Below are positions 22,101-34,540 of a stretch of DNA of 64,000 nt, piece after piece. The stretch comes from Opisthocomus hoazin. Lineage: Eukaryota; Chordata; Aves; Opisthocomiformes; Opisthocomidae. The position numbers and the translations under genes are program-made. Below the pieces are notes generated by a model that saw only the letters and a list, made by a program, of their open reading frames with translations, had not been told where the DNA came from and searched no databases. Every line of letters begins with the position of its first letter. The stretch's first letter is position 1. The DNA lies in assembly GCF_030867145.1 (NCBI RefSeq), contig NC_134440.1:248001-312000 (forward strand), written 5' to 3'.

Positions 22101-25100
22101 CTTCCCACAGAAAATATTTTGGTTTTCTCTCTGTTTTATTTAGAGATAGTCTAGTTTTATTTAGAGATGTGATTTCTATGTGGGTTTTACAGGCAAACCA
22201 GTATTTCTGGGTGTTCTCCTAGATCTAAGAGTTTCTGCAAGTCTTTAATTTTTCTGTTAAAACCAATAATGCCTGCTAAGACTCTCAAGAATCTTTTTTC
22301 AAAATGAATTTTGTGTGTTGTCTTTAACAGCAAGTTTTCCCAGTAGCCTGCTTTGGCCTTAGAAGCTGTCGTAACTGGAGCTGTCCGCAGCGTGGCTACA
22401 AACCTGAGAGGCTGGGATTTTGATTCCCGGGCTACGGCTGGGCTGTTGGCTCTAGCTTTTAAATGTGCTTTCTGTGGCAGGTTCCTCAACACCCTTTTGT
22501 CTTTGAGGGGGAGAACACCAGATTTATTTTTCTCATGGTTTATATATACGGTTGTGGTTTGTGTAATTTTTTTCTGAGCATGATATTTTGTTTCATTTCA
22601 GAGCACTGTTTCTGCTAAGCAAAGGGATGGTGAGTTGGATGTACTTTTTAAATGAACTGTTGTCTTGTTTGACTAGTATGATGCGAGTTACAGAGCAGCT
22701 GTGTGTTTTAAGGTACCTTGCATGCTTATCTGTGCTTTGTATGTTCTGTTTTGTTCATGTGAGCAAGCAGAGTACAAAAATATACCCGGGATAAACCTTA
22801 AATGTGCAGGATTCTTGTGAATAGGTTTGGCTTTTTTCCTCCTTTATTAATTACGACAAATAATTTTCTGGAAGGAAAAAGGATAGGTGCCAATTGTCAC
22901 TGGAGCCCTGGTAATTAGGGCTGAAAAATCTGGTCATGTGAAGGGGCTGGGGCTCTTGCAATAAGTTGTCTTTGAGTCTGTTTTTGCTTTTAAGAGATCA
23001 GTGTGCCTGGGGCTCTGCTGTGGTTCTCCGAGTGTTTGAACTGTTCAGCACAAAAATAATGAATTTTTCTTTTAAATTATAGCTCCTTCTAATGGAACGG
23101 AAGCTGCAGGAGGTGCACCCTCTCCTTACCCTTTGCGGGCAGATAGTTGAAAACTGGCAAGGAAACCCCATCCAGAAGGAGTCGTTACGCGTGTTCTTCT
23201 TGGTGCTGCAGGTCACGCATTACCTGGACGCGGGGCAGGTCCGTGCGAGTTGGGCTTCTTACAGTTCCCGCGTGAGAACTGGGGACACAGAGCACTGCTG
23301 CAAAAGTAGCTAATTATTACTCTGAGGTGATTTGGGGGGATTTCTTTTGCTGCATCTTGCTTTTTGTTAACGAAACTGAATTTCTATAGATTTTAATCAT
23401 GAATGAAATGAGGAGTGAAGAAATTACATTCACTCCTTCCCTGAGGAAAGGTTTACTGTGATGCGCTGATAACCATGGCGGCCACTCTTGCTTCCGTGTA
23501 GTGTTGGTGGAGATAAAGGGCTTCGTGTATAATTTTGAAAACATTTTGAGCGTCTGTTGAGCAAATATGAACGGCTGATTGTTGTTAATCCTGGAACGGG
23601 CCTAAAGTAGTCACGGTTCTGTCACGCTGGCGTTGTGATTTATGCATGAACTAATTTCCTGAATGTGGAGATTATTTATTGCCTGGCAAGTTTTCCCAGC
23701 TACGTAAATGTTCCGGCATCTGGGCTGCAGCAGCCATGTCTGATGCGAATCCTCTTTCGCAGGTGAAAAGTGTGAAGCCGTGCCTGAAACAGCTTCAGCA
23801 GTGCATCCAGACCATCTCCACGCTGCACGATGATGAAATTCTGCCCAGCAACCCCGCTGATCTCTTTCACTGGCTGCCCAAGGAGCACATGTGTGTGCTT
23901 GTCTACTTGGTGAGAAGCTCTTTTTTACTTAATGTATATTGCAAATTAATGAGGAATTGGTTAAAAATCGCTTGGAGCTAGCAGCGATGGATTCTGCAGA
24001 CCATATGCTGCTTTACGTTACGCTGACAGTTTAATTCTGCCACAGCATCTGTGAGACTGTTGCTTGCAGTGATGTCGGTGTTTGAAGAGACTGTGCGAGA
24101 AGTCTGGAAACTGGAATGTAACTTTATTAATATCCAAGCCAAATAGAATCGGATTAACTTGTACGACGTAGAGCTATGTTGGTGTATTTTTACCAATGGA
24201 GTGTCAATCTTGACTTCAAATTCCTGAAACCGGTTGCCTCGCTGCTTGAATATGGTTATAATCCTAAATGATGTCAAAAGTGAGTTTGAAAAGCTGGTAG
24301 CTGAGGAGCGGTGTGAACTCCCAGACCCTTTCTCTTTACAAACGTAATTTTTTGTAATCTTTTCTGCGTTTTCTGGCAGGTGACAGTGATGCATTCCATG
24401 CAAGCAGGGTACCTGGAGAAGGCTCAGAAGTACACAGACAAAGCACTCATGCAGCTAGAGAAACTAAAAAGTAAGGACAAGGATTGTCGTTTAACTGATG
24501 CTGCAAGATTCCATTACTTGTTGCTAATTAAAATTAAAAGAAACAAAAACACAGCAACCTTGTTTAGCTCCCTGAGACAGCCTGCTGTCAGTCTGTTTCT
24601 GCTGCATCGAAGAACTTTGTTTTGAAACTGGACGGTAACTTGGATATAGAAATCAAGTTTTGGGGATTTTTATTGTAACTCAGCAGTAAATACATGCATT
24701 TTCATGCTGCCTTTCTCATTGTCCCTGTATTTGGTTATCCAGGCTTTTGATTCTCTAAAACGAGCGTGTGTTCCCGAGGAGTTTTTCCTCGACTGGTGCT
24801 CAGAAGCCCATTCCTGACAGTTCAGGCGTCGGGGTTTTTGTTTCGGTTTGGGTTTGGGTTTTGCTTAAAACCCTCCTCTCCGAGGCGTGTGGCAGAGGAG
24901 CTGGGCAGTGTGCTGACTCTCCTGACGCCCGGTGATCCAGCCAAAGATGTCACTTCCTAGCTTTCCCCTGCCAGTGAGGAAGCTGGCTGGGTGCGGGGCA
25001 AGCTGCGTGGTTAGGATGTTGATGTTGTCTGAACTTCACGTACTGAATTGGTTTTATTGCCTTTTCAGTGTTGGACTGCAGTCCTATCTTGTCATCTTTC

Positions 25101-28100
25101 CAAGTTATTTTGTTGGAACACATTATCATGTGTCGGCTTGTCACGGGACACAAAGCCACAGCATTGCAGGAGGTAAAAATGGGGTTTTGTCAGTTCCCTG
25201 GTTGTGGATGTATGTGGTGATTGCTTTTATAATACGGGCATTTCGGTCTTGAGGAAGATGCTTCAGCTCAGGTGTGGATTCCAGTGGTGCTAAACGAGTA
25301 GCGGATATAGTCAGGCCTAGCGGTGCTGAGGATACCGCAACTCTGAAGCTGTGGAATTAGTCTCCCCTTAAATATTTTATTTAAGAACACTTTGCGACTC
25401 TGCTGTCTTCTCCCTTTCCCTTGGCTTCACAACAGGGCGGCTCCTAACTCTTCCTCTTCGCCTTCCTGTCTTGTCCAAGTATTTCGCAGTTTTTGAGGTT
25501 CACTGCCTTTCTGTCCTTTCCTTTTCTTACATGGTCTGGGGGGCAGGAAGAGAGGGACCAGTGTTACTTAATGCAAGAAAGAACTGTGCTTTCTTCCCGT
25601 TCTCAGTCATTTTTAAATCCTGTTCATCCGTCCCTGATTTATAGGACATCCCGCTGCATCGTCTCAGCCTCTGCTGTCAGCCTGCTCATGAACGTGCTCG
25701 CGGGGTGGGGGGAAGTTAGCCTGCTAAAGGAATAGTCAGTGGTTCTGGCTCATAAAACTCATCACAGGCACATACCCTGTGGAAGATTTTGATTCCAGTT
25801 TTTGTGTTGCGTGCCAGCTCGAATCCGGAGCGTGTCAGCAGAGATCTGTGGCTTGGTTTGCAGGTGGTGCCACCATATAGTGGAGCTGCTCAAAGCAAAG
25901 GATTGGAACCCGGTTTGCGTGTGGGTCTGTGTGGGAGGAGTGTGGAGCAGCGCGCGTTCCTTGGCTGGAGGCGCGTCCGGCCTCCGCTTTCACCTGGGAG
26001 CGTGACTTAGGGTTCTGGAACCCGTCGCTGAAGCGCACTGAGTGACATCCATGATGCAAGTAGATGGATTTAGGGTGTAAAACGAAATGGAGAAGTATGT
26101 TAAAATACTATTTTTTTTCTAACAGATTTCGCAAGTCTGTCAGCTCTGCCAGCAGTCTCCCAGACTGTTTTCTAACCACGCCGCCCAGCTGCACACTCTA
26201 TTAGTAAGTGTCTAGGATTAGCAGTAAACTTTGGACTCTTTGGAAAGCTCTACGCAGGTCTCATACTCATCACCAGGAACCAGTGAGAACGCAGTGCGGC
26301 AGACGGCAAGATTTCCCACTGAGGAAGGGGTCCACGTCCGCTTGCCAGTCCCGCCGTGGGGACTCGCACCCAGTGCTGTTTAAGCCAGTCAAATCCCTTT
26401 TGAAAAAAAGCGCCGTGTGGCAGGACAGTCAGTGTGCAAGGTCAATACCTGCGATTCAGACTGCGCATGTGGTATGCTGTGGGAACTGTGTAAGGGAAAG
26501 AATTTGTGTAGCATTGCTGTTTGAGTAGTGTAAGAAATTAAGAGCGTTTTCTGAAGTAAATGGGGTGTTTTTTACCAGAACATGCTATTTTGAAGGGCTT
26601 TGTGTAGAAATTGCTTATTTTTTCCCAGATCCAGGCAAAATTAAGACTTGTTGGTTACCTTTTTTCCTGCAAATATCCTGAGATTACTGTGGATTTGTGC
26701 ATGCCTTTCTTCTTTGCATTCTTGGCTTGCTATAATTATATCGTGTGTTACCTTAGAAATGTCATCTCTTCTACAGGGGCTCTACTGCATTTCTGTTAAT
26801 TGCATGGACAATGCAGAAGCACAATTTACTACAGCACTCAGGGTAAGATTTTCTTCCCAAACTATTTACTATGGATGTTGAATGTGGAAACGGGTTTGTT
26901 GCAGGTGTTGCGTGGGTCACTGAACAGTTGAGGTTGGGAGGGAAATCTGGAGATCATCTCTGAGTTGCACTAGTTCATTTTTTTTTTTTCTATGCTGATC
27001 ACAATTCTGGTCAGGAGGATTAATTAATAGCACAATACCGGACACCAAATCAGTGATTTATATGGGGTGAGCAAAACCTGGGTTAGATGCTGAAGTATTT
27101 GACTGTGCTGTTGGTATCTTGTTTATTTTAGCTCACTACACATCAAGAGCTGTGGGCATTTATTGTGACAAACTTAGCCAGTGTGTACATCAGGGAAGGC
27201 AACCGGCACCAAGAGGTAAGCTCGTTTCTGACTCGTTCTGAAAGCCAGAGTGTTCTTGGAGAGAAAACTGCTGCTGTGCTTGGATTTTTCTTTTCTCTGA
27301 GCATTTTTGCAAAGCGGTGCCTCGTCTGGCAGCCAGGCAGCTCCTTCAGGGTAGTGTCAATTAACGGTGAGGAACCGGTGGCATCAGCTGGCCTGGCTGC
27401 ACACTACCGAAGCGGAGTGTTCTGGTTCGTACCCCGAACTCTCTGCAGCATGGGGCGGGCGAGCTTCCCACTGGGAAGTGTGCGGTGTGCTCTCTCATCT
27501 CGACTCGTTCGACCTGTTCGCTTCAGTTCCCATCTGTTTAGGGCTTTTATTAGATCACTTAAAACCTTGCAAGGTTTAACTAAACATGCAGAAACAGGTA
27601 TATGCACACGCGTGGTCGTTGTGCTTCAGCGGTGTGCCTGGAGCTGTACTAACACGAGAATTCAGCTGTGTGCACTCTGCCAGTGACGTGTCCGATCCCT
27701 CAGTAGTGGCTTTTCAGAGCGGTGCTTGCAGGTGTCTTGTGAAGAGGCTGTAAATGAACTTCTTCACCAAGCACACAGTACTTTGTTAAAAAGCTTAGTG
27801 AGCAAAAAGAACAATTTAAAAAGTTGAGCTTCTTTTTATGTAGTTTGTTTCTGGTTTTATTTAAATAGCAAATCTGATACAGCACTTGTGGGTCTTGAGC
27901 AGCTCAGACATGACAGCTAAATGTCTTCTGAGGAAGTACTAACGTTGTATAGAACGTTCTGTAAAGTCTGAGCATATTTTGTATAAAACTTCATTTTAGG
28001 ATCAAAGTGGGCATGAAAACTAATGTTGGAATGTTTGTGCTGCGATCTACTCAGCACAAGTGAGCTTGAGGGTGTTTGTGGTGACTGGCACCATTTTGAT

Positions 28101-31100
28101 TTGGTGTGCGCTTCCTGTAAAGACGCTTGCTGTCAGTACCCTCAGCCTGTGTATGTGAGAAACGCTGATTGTCTTTCTTTTCCCCTCCCGCTTTGCAGCT
28201 GTACAGCTTATTGGAAAGGATAAATCCAGACCATAATTTTCCCGTGAGGTGAGAATTCCAGAAGCTATCTACATGCTGATGTTGCATTGGTGATGGTAAT
28301 ACTGGATTTGTAGCGGGCTTTTTTTAAAAAGAAAACAAAATAATCACCTTCTATTCAAGGCAGAAGTTCTGACCGTGCGTTAATTATAACCTTTTGTTTG
28401 GAGACGTGATGATTAGGCAGATGGCTGGCAGTCTGCCTGAAGCGCGCGTAAGCACTGCACAGTGCCCGGGTCTCAGCGCGTTGCTTTGTCCGTAGCTCTC
28501 ACTGTCTTCGAGCGGCGGCTTTCTACATCCGAGGCCTGTTCTCCTTCTTCCAAGGAAGATACAATGAGGCAAAGTGAGTATGAATCGGTACGCTTGGGAG
28601 GTGGGGGGGGAAGGAGAAACTAAATCAAGCTTTTTAAGATAAAAATGAAAACCCTGAGGCCTTGCTTTCAAACCTGCTAGCCCTGCTCCCTGTGGATTTA
28701 ACCAACCTTGTGGTTTTGACTTGGGGGAAAATACCGTGAAACTGTTCGGTTTAGATCTCTCTAGTTCTGAATGCTCATAGCAATGCTCGCGCAGTGTTCT
28801 GCGGTGGCACGTCTGAAACAAAAGCTCCTCAGAGAGGACCTCTGTTACAGTCACTTTTGCTGAATGAAAGGTGAGGGTTGGGAATTAAGAGCTTTGTTTA
28901 AGGTCACCTGCAGCACACGTTTATTCCTAAGTGCTAATATTTGCCGATTGGATTAATTCTGTCCTTAATGGTGTTTCTTACGTACTGGAGAGAAGAAAGT
29001 AGAGTCTTCAAAACTCTTTATTTTTTGCTCTGTTTTGGCAGACGATTCTTGCGAGAGACACTGAAAATGTCAAATGCAGAAGACTTGAATCGATTAACAG
29101 CATGTTCGCTCGTACTCCTGGGTCATATATTCTATGTGTTAGGGAATCACAGGGTAAGCCTTCACTGCCTCTGCTGTTCCCGTGTTTGAGTTGTCGTTCG
29201 CCAAAGAACATCAGGACGTTTTGTGAAATTAATCTTATTTTAAGAATGCTTGTTTATTGGTAGCCCGCTAAAAGTTGGCAGCTTATTGACCTGCATAATT
29301 CTGTAGCTGTAATTTGCATGCTTAATAATGCTTTAACAAAGTAGTAGTGTTTGAAGTCTATTCTAGAAGTGTGTGTTTCTATAATGCCTGAAATCACTTG
29401 AAAAAAGGAGCTGAATAAAGGACAACAACATCATTCAGCGGGATTGGCTTGGAAGGAACTGTGGGTACAGGCTCCTTAGTTCTCACCATATGCCAGAATA
29501 CCTGAGAGATTTCTATTACCTTGCACAACGCAGAGACCAGAATTCCTAGGACAGAGCAGAATTCTAGGCAGCTTTAGGTGCTGCGTTTGGGTGGTTGTCC
29601 CATTAAGCGCTTCCACTTCTTCACTAGAACATGGCAGCAATTAAAGTAGACAAATTTTTTATCACAAATTTAACATATCTATGTACTGTCTATTCGCAAG
29701 GGAAAAAAAAAATACCCATGTTATTTTGCTCTCTGCTCTTCACCAGGAAAGTAATAACATGGTCGTACCAGCCATGCAGCTTGCGAGCAAGATACCAGAT
29801 ATGTCCGTGCAGCTGTGGTCTTCGGCTCTGCTGCGAGGTAAGTTAGGAGAAGGTCCTGCGCTTACAAAAAGCGGCCAGGAGCGTGCTGCTGCTGCCTGGG
29901 GATGGAGGATGGGGATGTGTGCCCATGCCAGCACTCGCCGAGAGGCTGCTGGGTTACCAGATCCCAACGGAAGTGCAAGGTGGTTCTCCTGGTGACTGCT
30001 CTTCGGCCCACCGGTGTCCTGTCGGGCTGCAGCTCTGGCGCTGCTGTGGGACGCTGCAGCTGGTTTTGGGGGGCTGTAAGACGCCCGGGCGAGGGGGCCC
30101 TGGCTCCAGCATCCATCCCATGTGACGGCCGCGAGGCAGTGGTGGGCTGCTCCCGCCGTGGCTGGGCGCCAGTTCGGGGTACAAACAGCTGAGCTGGTGA
30201 CCCTCGGGGAGCTGCAGCATCCATTCTGCTGCTGTGCCGCTGTGCTTTGACTGCAGCTCCAGTTGTAGTAAACATTTGATTAAGTTTCACTTAGGGTTTG
30301 CTTCTGTGCAAGGGCTTTAATAAATATAAAAGACTATTATATTGCTTCATACATAAATATTGTTTAATCTGACTTACACAGGCCCCAGGATGCTTTGTTC
30401 AAATATTGACTAGCTTCTTGGCAGACCGTCAGCGTTAATGCTGCAATTGATTTGCTCTCACTAGAAAATAAAGCAGTAACTCTACCCTTTTTCCAAGAAC
30501 TTACCCTGCAGCTTCAATTTCTATTAAATTGTCATGTTTACTGTAAGCATGGTGCTCTGCGTTGAGCACCGGCGGCCGGGCCTGTTTTCTGCTTTGCTGC
30601 TGCCTCTGCTACAAAACCGCTTCCAGGCTACTGAGATGCTTTGCTTCTTCATTTCCAAGTAGTAGTTCACGTACAAAACATGGCGATAGTACAATGATGA
30701 GTCTGCTGTAGATGAAACGCCGCCCCGTGTTCAGCTGCTTTTGCCTCCGGTCGTATCGATGAGCTCGGGAACAGCGAGAGGCAGTTTCCATTCTGCTCTG
30801 ATGCTCCAGAAGAGCTTCCTCTCTAGAACTAATTACCTGCTCTTGAAGAAAGGGTGATTGATGAGGAATAACAACGCACAGCCTCATGTTCGTTGATAGG
30901 AGATGCAGCATCTCAGCCCCTGCGACACTGCTGCTTGTAATTTGTAGCTGGAATTGTGTGATTCCTAGTCAGTTACCAGTCTTTAAATCTGATTGAGCTA
31001 ATACCTGTGAGTAAGCCTCACAGAAAACAGCCACTAGGATCAGCTCACAGTGTGTGCAAAGCAGCAGCCTTCTGTGGTCCCTCAAAAGCAACGATTCACC

Positions 31101-33220
31101 AGAAAAAGTGTTGCTTGACCGCTGAAACCCGTGTTGCTGGATCCTGGAGCTGCAGTGAGCGACTGCCACCTCTTCCCTGTTCCCACTAGATGGAGCTGGA
31201 AGCTGAACAGACAAACACGAGCTGCACAGGGGCTTTGGTGGGAGTGAGGAGTTTGCTTCCTCTTTGTAGAGCTACTGTAATGGTATTTTTCATGATTGGA
31301 AACTAAAGTAACACTAAATCCTGCAATGTGCACTGCCAGTGCTATTGGAAAGGGGAGGCTTCCCGTTCCCCGTACGTCCACGCTTCTCTTGAAAGGGGTT
31401 TTGAGTCAGAACTGGTCGGACTTTGGTGGACTGACTGTTTAAATGATTCGGTCATCAAATACAGGGAACAGTCCTTGCAGGTAGGAGAGCTGCTCAGCTG
31501 AAGTAGAGTGTTTGTTGGTGAGCGCCCGATGCCGTTGTCTTTCAGACCTGAACAAAGCCTGTGGAAACGCCATGGACGCACACGAGGCAGCACAGATGCA
31601 TCAGAACTTCTCCCAGCAGCTCCTCCAGGACCACATCGAGGCTTGCAGTCTTCCAGAACACAATCTCATCACGGTAAGCAATCTTCATCTTGCGGTTAGG
31701 AGTGTTTTTGAGGCAAAACAAGGTGCTTTTGCTTTCCTGTGCTATTCCTTTTTTCTGCTGAGCATACTTCTCTGGGTTGCCAGAATTTGGTTTACTTCCT
31801 AGTGTTTAAACTGGACTGATAACAGGAAAGGGAAGTGACTCAATTAATTCACTTTTATAAAGTTTCTTTGGTGGGTATGGTCTTTGTTTCTTAGAAGCGT
31901 TTTCTTAGCACACCAGAACTTGTCTGTTTTAAATGGCTTTTGTAGAAGGTGGCTGCTTCATTTTGGTGACAGCGTTTACTTTTGAAAGAAACTTCGCATC
32001 TTCTCAGGTTTTAATTTTAATGTTTAGGTCATCGAGTCTGCCTTGGTCTGGGGAATGTGTAGTACACTGCTGAAAGCACACTTTCGACTGATACTTCAGC
32101 GTTCCTAAGGGGGCGATTTTTCCCACTTAATCTGTAAATCTGAATTTCCAGTTAATAGACCATTTGGTGTCTGCATAGCCGTTGCCTTAAGGTGCAGCTT
32201 TCTTTGGACTTGAACTGTTGATGTCCTTCCTGCCAGAAACATTTTTAACATTGTTTTAAAAATACAGAATGGTTTCCTAAGCTGCAGCTCAGCAAGGGCA
32301 TAAGATAATTTACTGTTCTAGACTGAAATGATGTCTGAATGGGAATGTGAGATGTGAGGAACTTGACATCTTTTTCCCATTATTCCCTTTTGGGGAGAGG
32401 AAGGGAGGAAAAAAGGCCAATGGGAGGATGCTGTTTGCTGGCTTTGCTCGCAAAGGGCTCCTGGGACTTGTGAGAATGAAGGTGTCTGCGGTGCAGCCCG
32501 TGTTGGGAGGCCCCTGCAGCCAGGGCCCCTCTCCATCCGTGGGCGCAGTCCCGACACGGAGACACGAGCCAGTGCTCCAGCCTCCCCTGCCTCCACTTGC
32601 CATCGCTAGCTTTACCATAACGTGTGCTGGATTAAAAATCTGGAGGGTGAAGAGAGTTAAGAAACAAATATTAAACCTGCCCGTTTTAGAAGATTGTGAC
32701 TAATGTGAGAGAAAAATATTTGAGCAATGAAATGAGTGAGAACCAGAGGCTTTACTTGCTCTGGAAGCCCTACAGCTGCAGTGTGGAATGGGCCCAAACG
32801 CATCTAACGTCAGGCTGGTGCAAGTCGGGGTTTCCCGTGTGTGGAGGGTCTGACCTTTACCTGCGAGAGCAGGAAATGCTTTCGCGTGACCCTGGATTTG
32901 GCGCAGGAGTCAGCTAGGTTTGGAACAATGGGCACGTGGGGTGGCTTTGGGAGAAATACCCTTCAAGGGACGGGAGCTCCACGCATGGAAAACAAGGTCA
33001 AACCTGATACGCAGCTTCTCGTGGTGAGATCTTTAATTATCTCACAGTAGCGAACGTCTGTGTGGCGAGCTCCTTCCTGTGGCCTCGCTGCCACTCCTCC
33101 CCGGGTCGTGGCTGTAGGATTTTCATGCTGTTTGTTGTCTTTCAGTGGACAGATGGACCACCTCCCGTACAGTTCCAGGCACAGAACGGACCCACCACCA
33201 GCCTGGCCAGTCTCCTGTGA
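18734..33220 (+). CDS. MAU2: MAU2 (SCC4), cohesin-loading complex subunit
   Basis: MAU2 binds the N-terminus of NIPBL (SCC2) and with it loads cohesin onto chromatin in the nucleus. Exons: 18734-19168, 19266-19283, 19534-19599, 20266-20361, 21983-22077, 22602-22629, 23083-23238, 23763-23909, 24380-24470, 25069-25172, 26126-26203, 26777-26842, 27132-27215, 28199-28248, 28496-28573, 29042-29153, 29747-29837, 31546-31673, 33146-33220. All phases agree and sum to 665 residues plus TGA. From residue 76 the protein is nearly collinear with human MAU2 (613 residues): [11 protein letters not shown]-type helical repeats, ending SLASLL. The extra length is a Gln/Pro- and Gly-rich N-terminus. The ATG is chosen because it sits in good context at the promoter edge; the upstream in-frame reading frame has no conserved part. 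Introns hold no recognised gene. Confidence 0.97.
19266..19283 (+). CDS. MAU2: MAU2 coding exon 2, 18-nt micro-exon
   Basis: TTGCAG acceptor, then six codons WLISQQ (146-151), then GTATCCTTTC. The six residues are exactly those found between LEKA and IPQF in human MAU2, so the exon is needed. The donor is of the U12 class. Confidence 0.93.
19284..19533 (+). other. MAU2: U12-type (minor spliceosome) intron 2 of MAU2
   Basis: A 250-bp intron. The donor GTATCCTTT is a full match to the U12 5' splice-site consensus. GACTTAAC at 19512-19519 matches most of the TCCTTAAC branch consensus and lies about 15 nt before the acceptor AG. There is no strong polypyrimidine tract. These three features together define U12-type introns. 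Confidence 0.85.
19534..19599 (+). CDS. MAU2: MAU2 coding exon 3
   Basis: Encodes residues 152-173, [22 protein letters not shown], a TPR helix identical to human as remembered. Donor GTGAGT. Confidence 0.97.
20266..20361 (+). CDS. MAU2: MAU2 coding exon 4
   Basis: Encodes residues 174-205: [19 protein letters not shown] and [13 protein letters not shown]. Acceptor TTTCAG, donor GTAAGT. Confidence 0.97.
21983..22077 (+). CDS. MAU2: MAU2 coding exon 5
   Basis: Encodes residues 206-237: [19 protein letters not shown] and [14 protein letters not shown]-rich tract (9-10 T runs) precedes the CAG acceptor. Donor GTGAGT. Confidence 0.97.
22602..22629 (+). CDS. MAU2: MAU2 coding exon 6 (28 bp)
   Basis: A very short exon encoding [10 protein letters not shown]. 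Acceptor TTTCAG, donor GTGAGT. Phase 2 in and phase 0 out, required for exon 7. Confidence 0.95.
23083..23238 (+). CDS. MAU2: MAU2 coding exon 7
   Basis: Encodes residues 247-298: [20 protein letters not shown] through VTHYLDAGQ. The acceptor is TATAG. The donor GTCCGT is poor (C at +3), yet phase and the conserved Q-VKSVKP junction fix the border here. Confidence 0.93.
23763..23909 (+). CDS. MAU2: MAU2 coding exon 8
   Basis: Encodes residues 299-347: [48 protein letters not shown]. Acceptor TCGCAG, donor GTGAGA. Confidence 0.97.
24380..24470 (+). CDS. MAU2: MAU2 coding exon 9
   Basis: Encodes residues 348-378: [19 protein letters not shown] and [11 protein letters not shown], a TPR pair. 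Acceptor GGCAG, donor GTAAGG. Confidence 0.97.
25069..25172 (+). CDS. MAU2: MAU2 coding exon 10
   Basis: Encodes residues 378-412: [19 protein letters not shown] and [16 protein letters not shown]. Acceptor TTCAG, donor GTAAAA. Confidence 0.97.
26126..26203 (+). CDS. MAU2: MAU2 coding exon 11
   Basis: Encodes residues 413-438: [19 protein letters not shown] and AQLHTLL. Acceptor AACAG, donor GTAAGT. Confidence 0.97.
26777..26842 (+). CDS. MAU2: MAU2 coding exon 12
   Basis: Encodes residues 439-460: [22 protein letters not shown], a TPR helix pair. Acceptor TACAG, donor GTAAGA. Confidence 0.97.
26915..26990 (-). repeat. Possible degraded CR1 3' end
   Basis: GAGGTTGGGAGGGAAATCTGGAGATCATCT resembles the reversed CR1 tail (GGTTGGAAGGGACCTCTGGAGATCATCT). 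Short and diverged; in MAU2 intron 12. Confidence 0.4.
27132..27215 (+). CDS. MAU2: MAU2 coding exon 13
   Basis: Encodes residues 461-488: [19 protein letters not shown] and IREGNRHQE. Acceptor TTTTAG, donor GTAAGC. Confidence 0.97.
28199..28248 (+). CDS. MAU2: MAU2 coding exon 14
   Basis: Encodes residues 489-505: [16 protein letters not shown] plus the first two bases of a serine codon. Acceptor TTGCAG, donor GTGAGA. Confidence 0.95.
28496..28573 (+). CDS. MAU2: MAU2 coding exon 15
   Basis: Encodes residues 505-531: [19 protein letters not shown] and QGRYNEAK. Acceptor CGTAG, donor GTGAGT. Confidence 0.97.
29042..29153 (+). CDS. MAU2: MAU2 coding exon 16
   Basis: Encodes residues 531-568: [19 protein letters not shown] and [18 protein letters not shown]. 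Acceptor GGCAG, donor GTAAGC. Confidence 0.97.
29747..29837 (+). CDS. MAU2: MAU2 coding exon 17
   Basis: Encodes residues 569-599: [19 protein letters not shown] and [11 protein letters not shown]. Acceptor ACCAG, donor GTAAGT. Confidence 0.97.
31546..31673 (+). CDS. MAU2: MAU2 coding exon 18
   Basis: Encodes residues 599-641: [43 protein letters not shown]. Acceptor TTTCAG, donor GTAAGC. Confidence 0.97.
33146..33220 (+). CDS. MAU2: MAU2 coding exon 19 (C-terminus and stop)
   Basis: Encodes residues 642-665, [15 protein letters not shown] and the ending TTSLASLL, followed by TGA at 33218-33220. Acceptor TTTCAG. The 3' UTR follows in the same exon. Confidence 0.97.
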   Translation, partial: WTDGPPPVQFQAQNGPTTSLASLL

Positions 33221-33462
33221 AAAAGCATATAACTATTGGGACAGTGTGTTTAAAAAGAAAGAAAAGAAAAAAAAAAATGCCAAAAAAGGAGAAAAAATCC
33301 GTGCAAAATCTTTTCTTCAAAGAAAAGGCAGCAAATTCCTCTTCTAGTGAGGGCCTTGTAGGAAACAGATTGCATAAAGACACCGTACATTTCATAGACT
33401 TGCAAAGTGAGAAGGGCATTTTAAGCTGCTTTTACATAATGTGTGTGAATATACAGCTAGTG

Positions 33463-33470
33463 TGTATATA
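33463..33470 (+). promoter_or_regulatory. Pumilio response element-like site
   Basis: TGTATATA, a full match to TGTAnATA, about 240 bases after the MAU2 stop, on the transcript strand. Confidence 0.45.
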
Positions 33471-34540
33471 CCTACTGGTTTTAATCTGCTTTCCTCTTAC
33501 TGAGAATTAAGGTTTAGTCCAAAGGACACTTGTTCCTTAAATTGTTAGATACCTGCTTTTTAAAAACTGTCACGGGAAGTGAAGAGGACTCGCACAGTTT
33601 TGAATACCAGTTGTATTCAAAACACTTCAGCCTTCCTGGAGTGTGATGCGTGCCAGTCTTCATATTGTCTGCGCCCTTCCACTCCTGGGAACAATTGGAT
33701 TAAATCATGATTGATTGTAGGGTGCCCTAAAGTTCTACGTTTAATTTTTGAGGTAATGTTCTTTCCTTCTCGTTGTGCGCAAGCCGTTGCCAGTGCTGTC
33801 TGTAGCCTTGCAGGGAAGGTAAGGATGAGACTGGCGAGGTCCGGGTTCCGACGGGCAGGATGTCTGCAGCCAGGGATGCCACGGCCTCCGGGCCGAGCGG
33901 AGCTGGCTTGCGCTGTGTCAGAGAAGCAGATTCCCCGTCCCAGACGCGTGTGTGACAGCGTGCCACCACCTCGGCCCCAGGAGGGCCTGCCATGTCTCCC
34001 TGCGCCGGGTCCAGTCCCGCACAGGGGAAGGCACAACCACAGCTCTCTCCACCTCCGCTGCTTTCTCATGATTTGTGGGGAAGGAGGAGAGTTCTTGTCC
34101 TCCAGTCTGGTCCCTCCGTGGCCAAGCAACTGGGAAACAGCGTTTTGCATCTTCACTGCAGCCTCACCGAGGGAAGGCAGCATCTGTGCCTTAATGATTT
34201 TTACAAATGACTGAAGTCAGAGTTAAACTAGGTGGTTAAAACCAATATAAGCCAGAGGCTTATGATAAAAACCAAACTATAGTCTTGCCGTTGGCAAAAA
34301 CTTACATTTTGTATGTTCGCTTTCCTGTTCTCAGTTTTTTTGAACTCTTCAGCTGTGAATTCTCACTGCATTTGCCTGTGCCTCTGCAGCTGTCTCCGAA
34401 CAGGAGAGATGAGGCCTGAGTTTGTTCTGCAGAGAACAGTTTGGGAGTTGTTAATTCCATGAAGCAGCAGCAGCTTTATAGCGAGGATCTGTGCCAGCCT
34501 GTCGTAGTGCCGTGTAAAGCTTGTGAGGTTCGTGGGGTTG

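Noticed and set aside
24838-24865. Telomere-like GGGTTTGGGTTT repeat
   Set aside because: Only three units and not TTAGGG; chance T/G-rich intronic sequence.
29862-30290. Minus-strand 142-codon open frame in MAU2 intron 17
   Set aside because: Low-complexity Ala/Pro/Arg sequence, antisense in an intron, no family resemblance.
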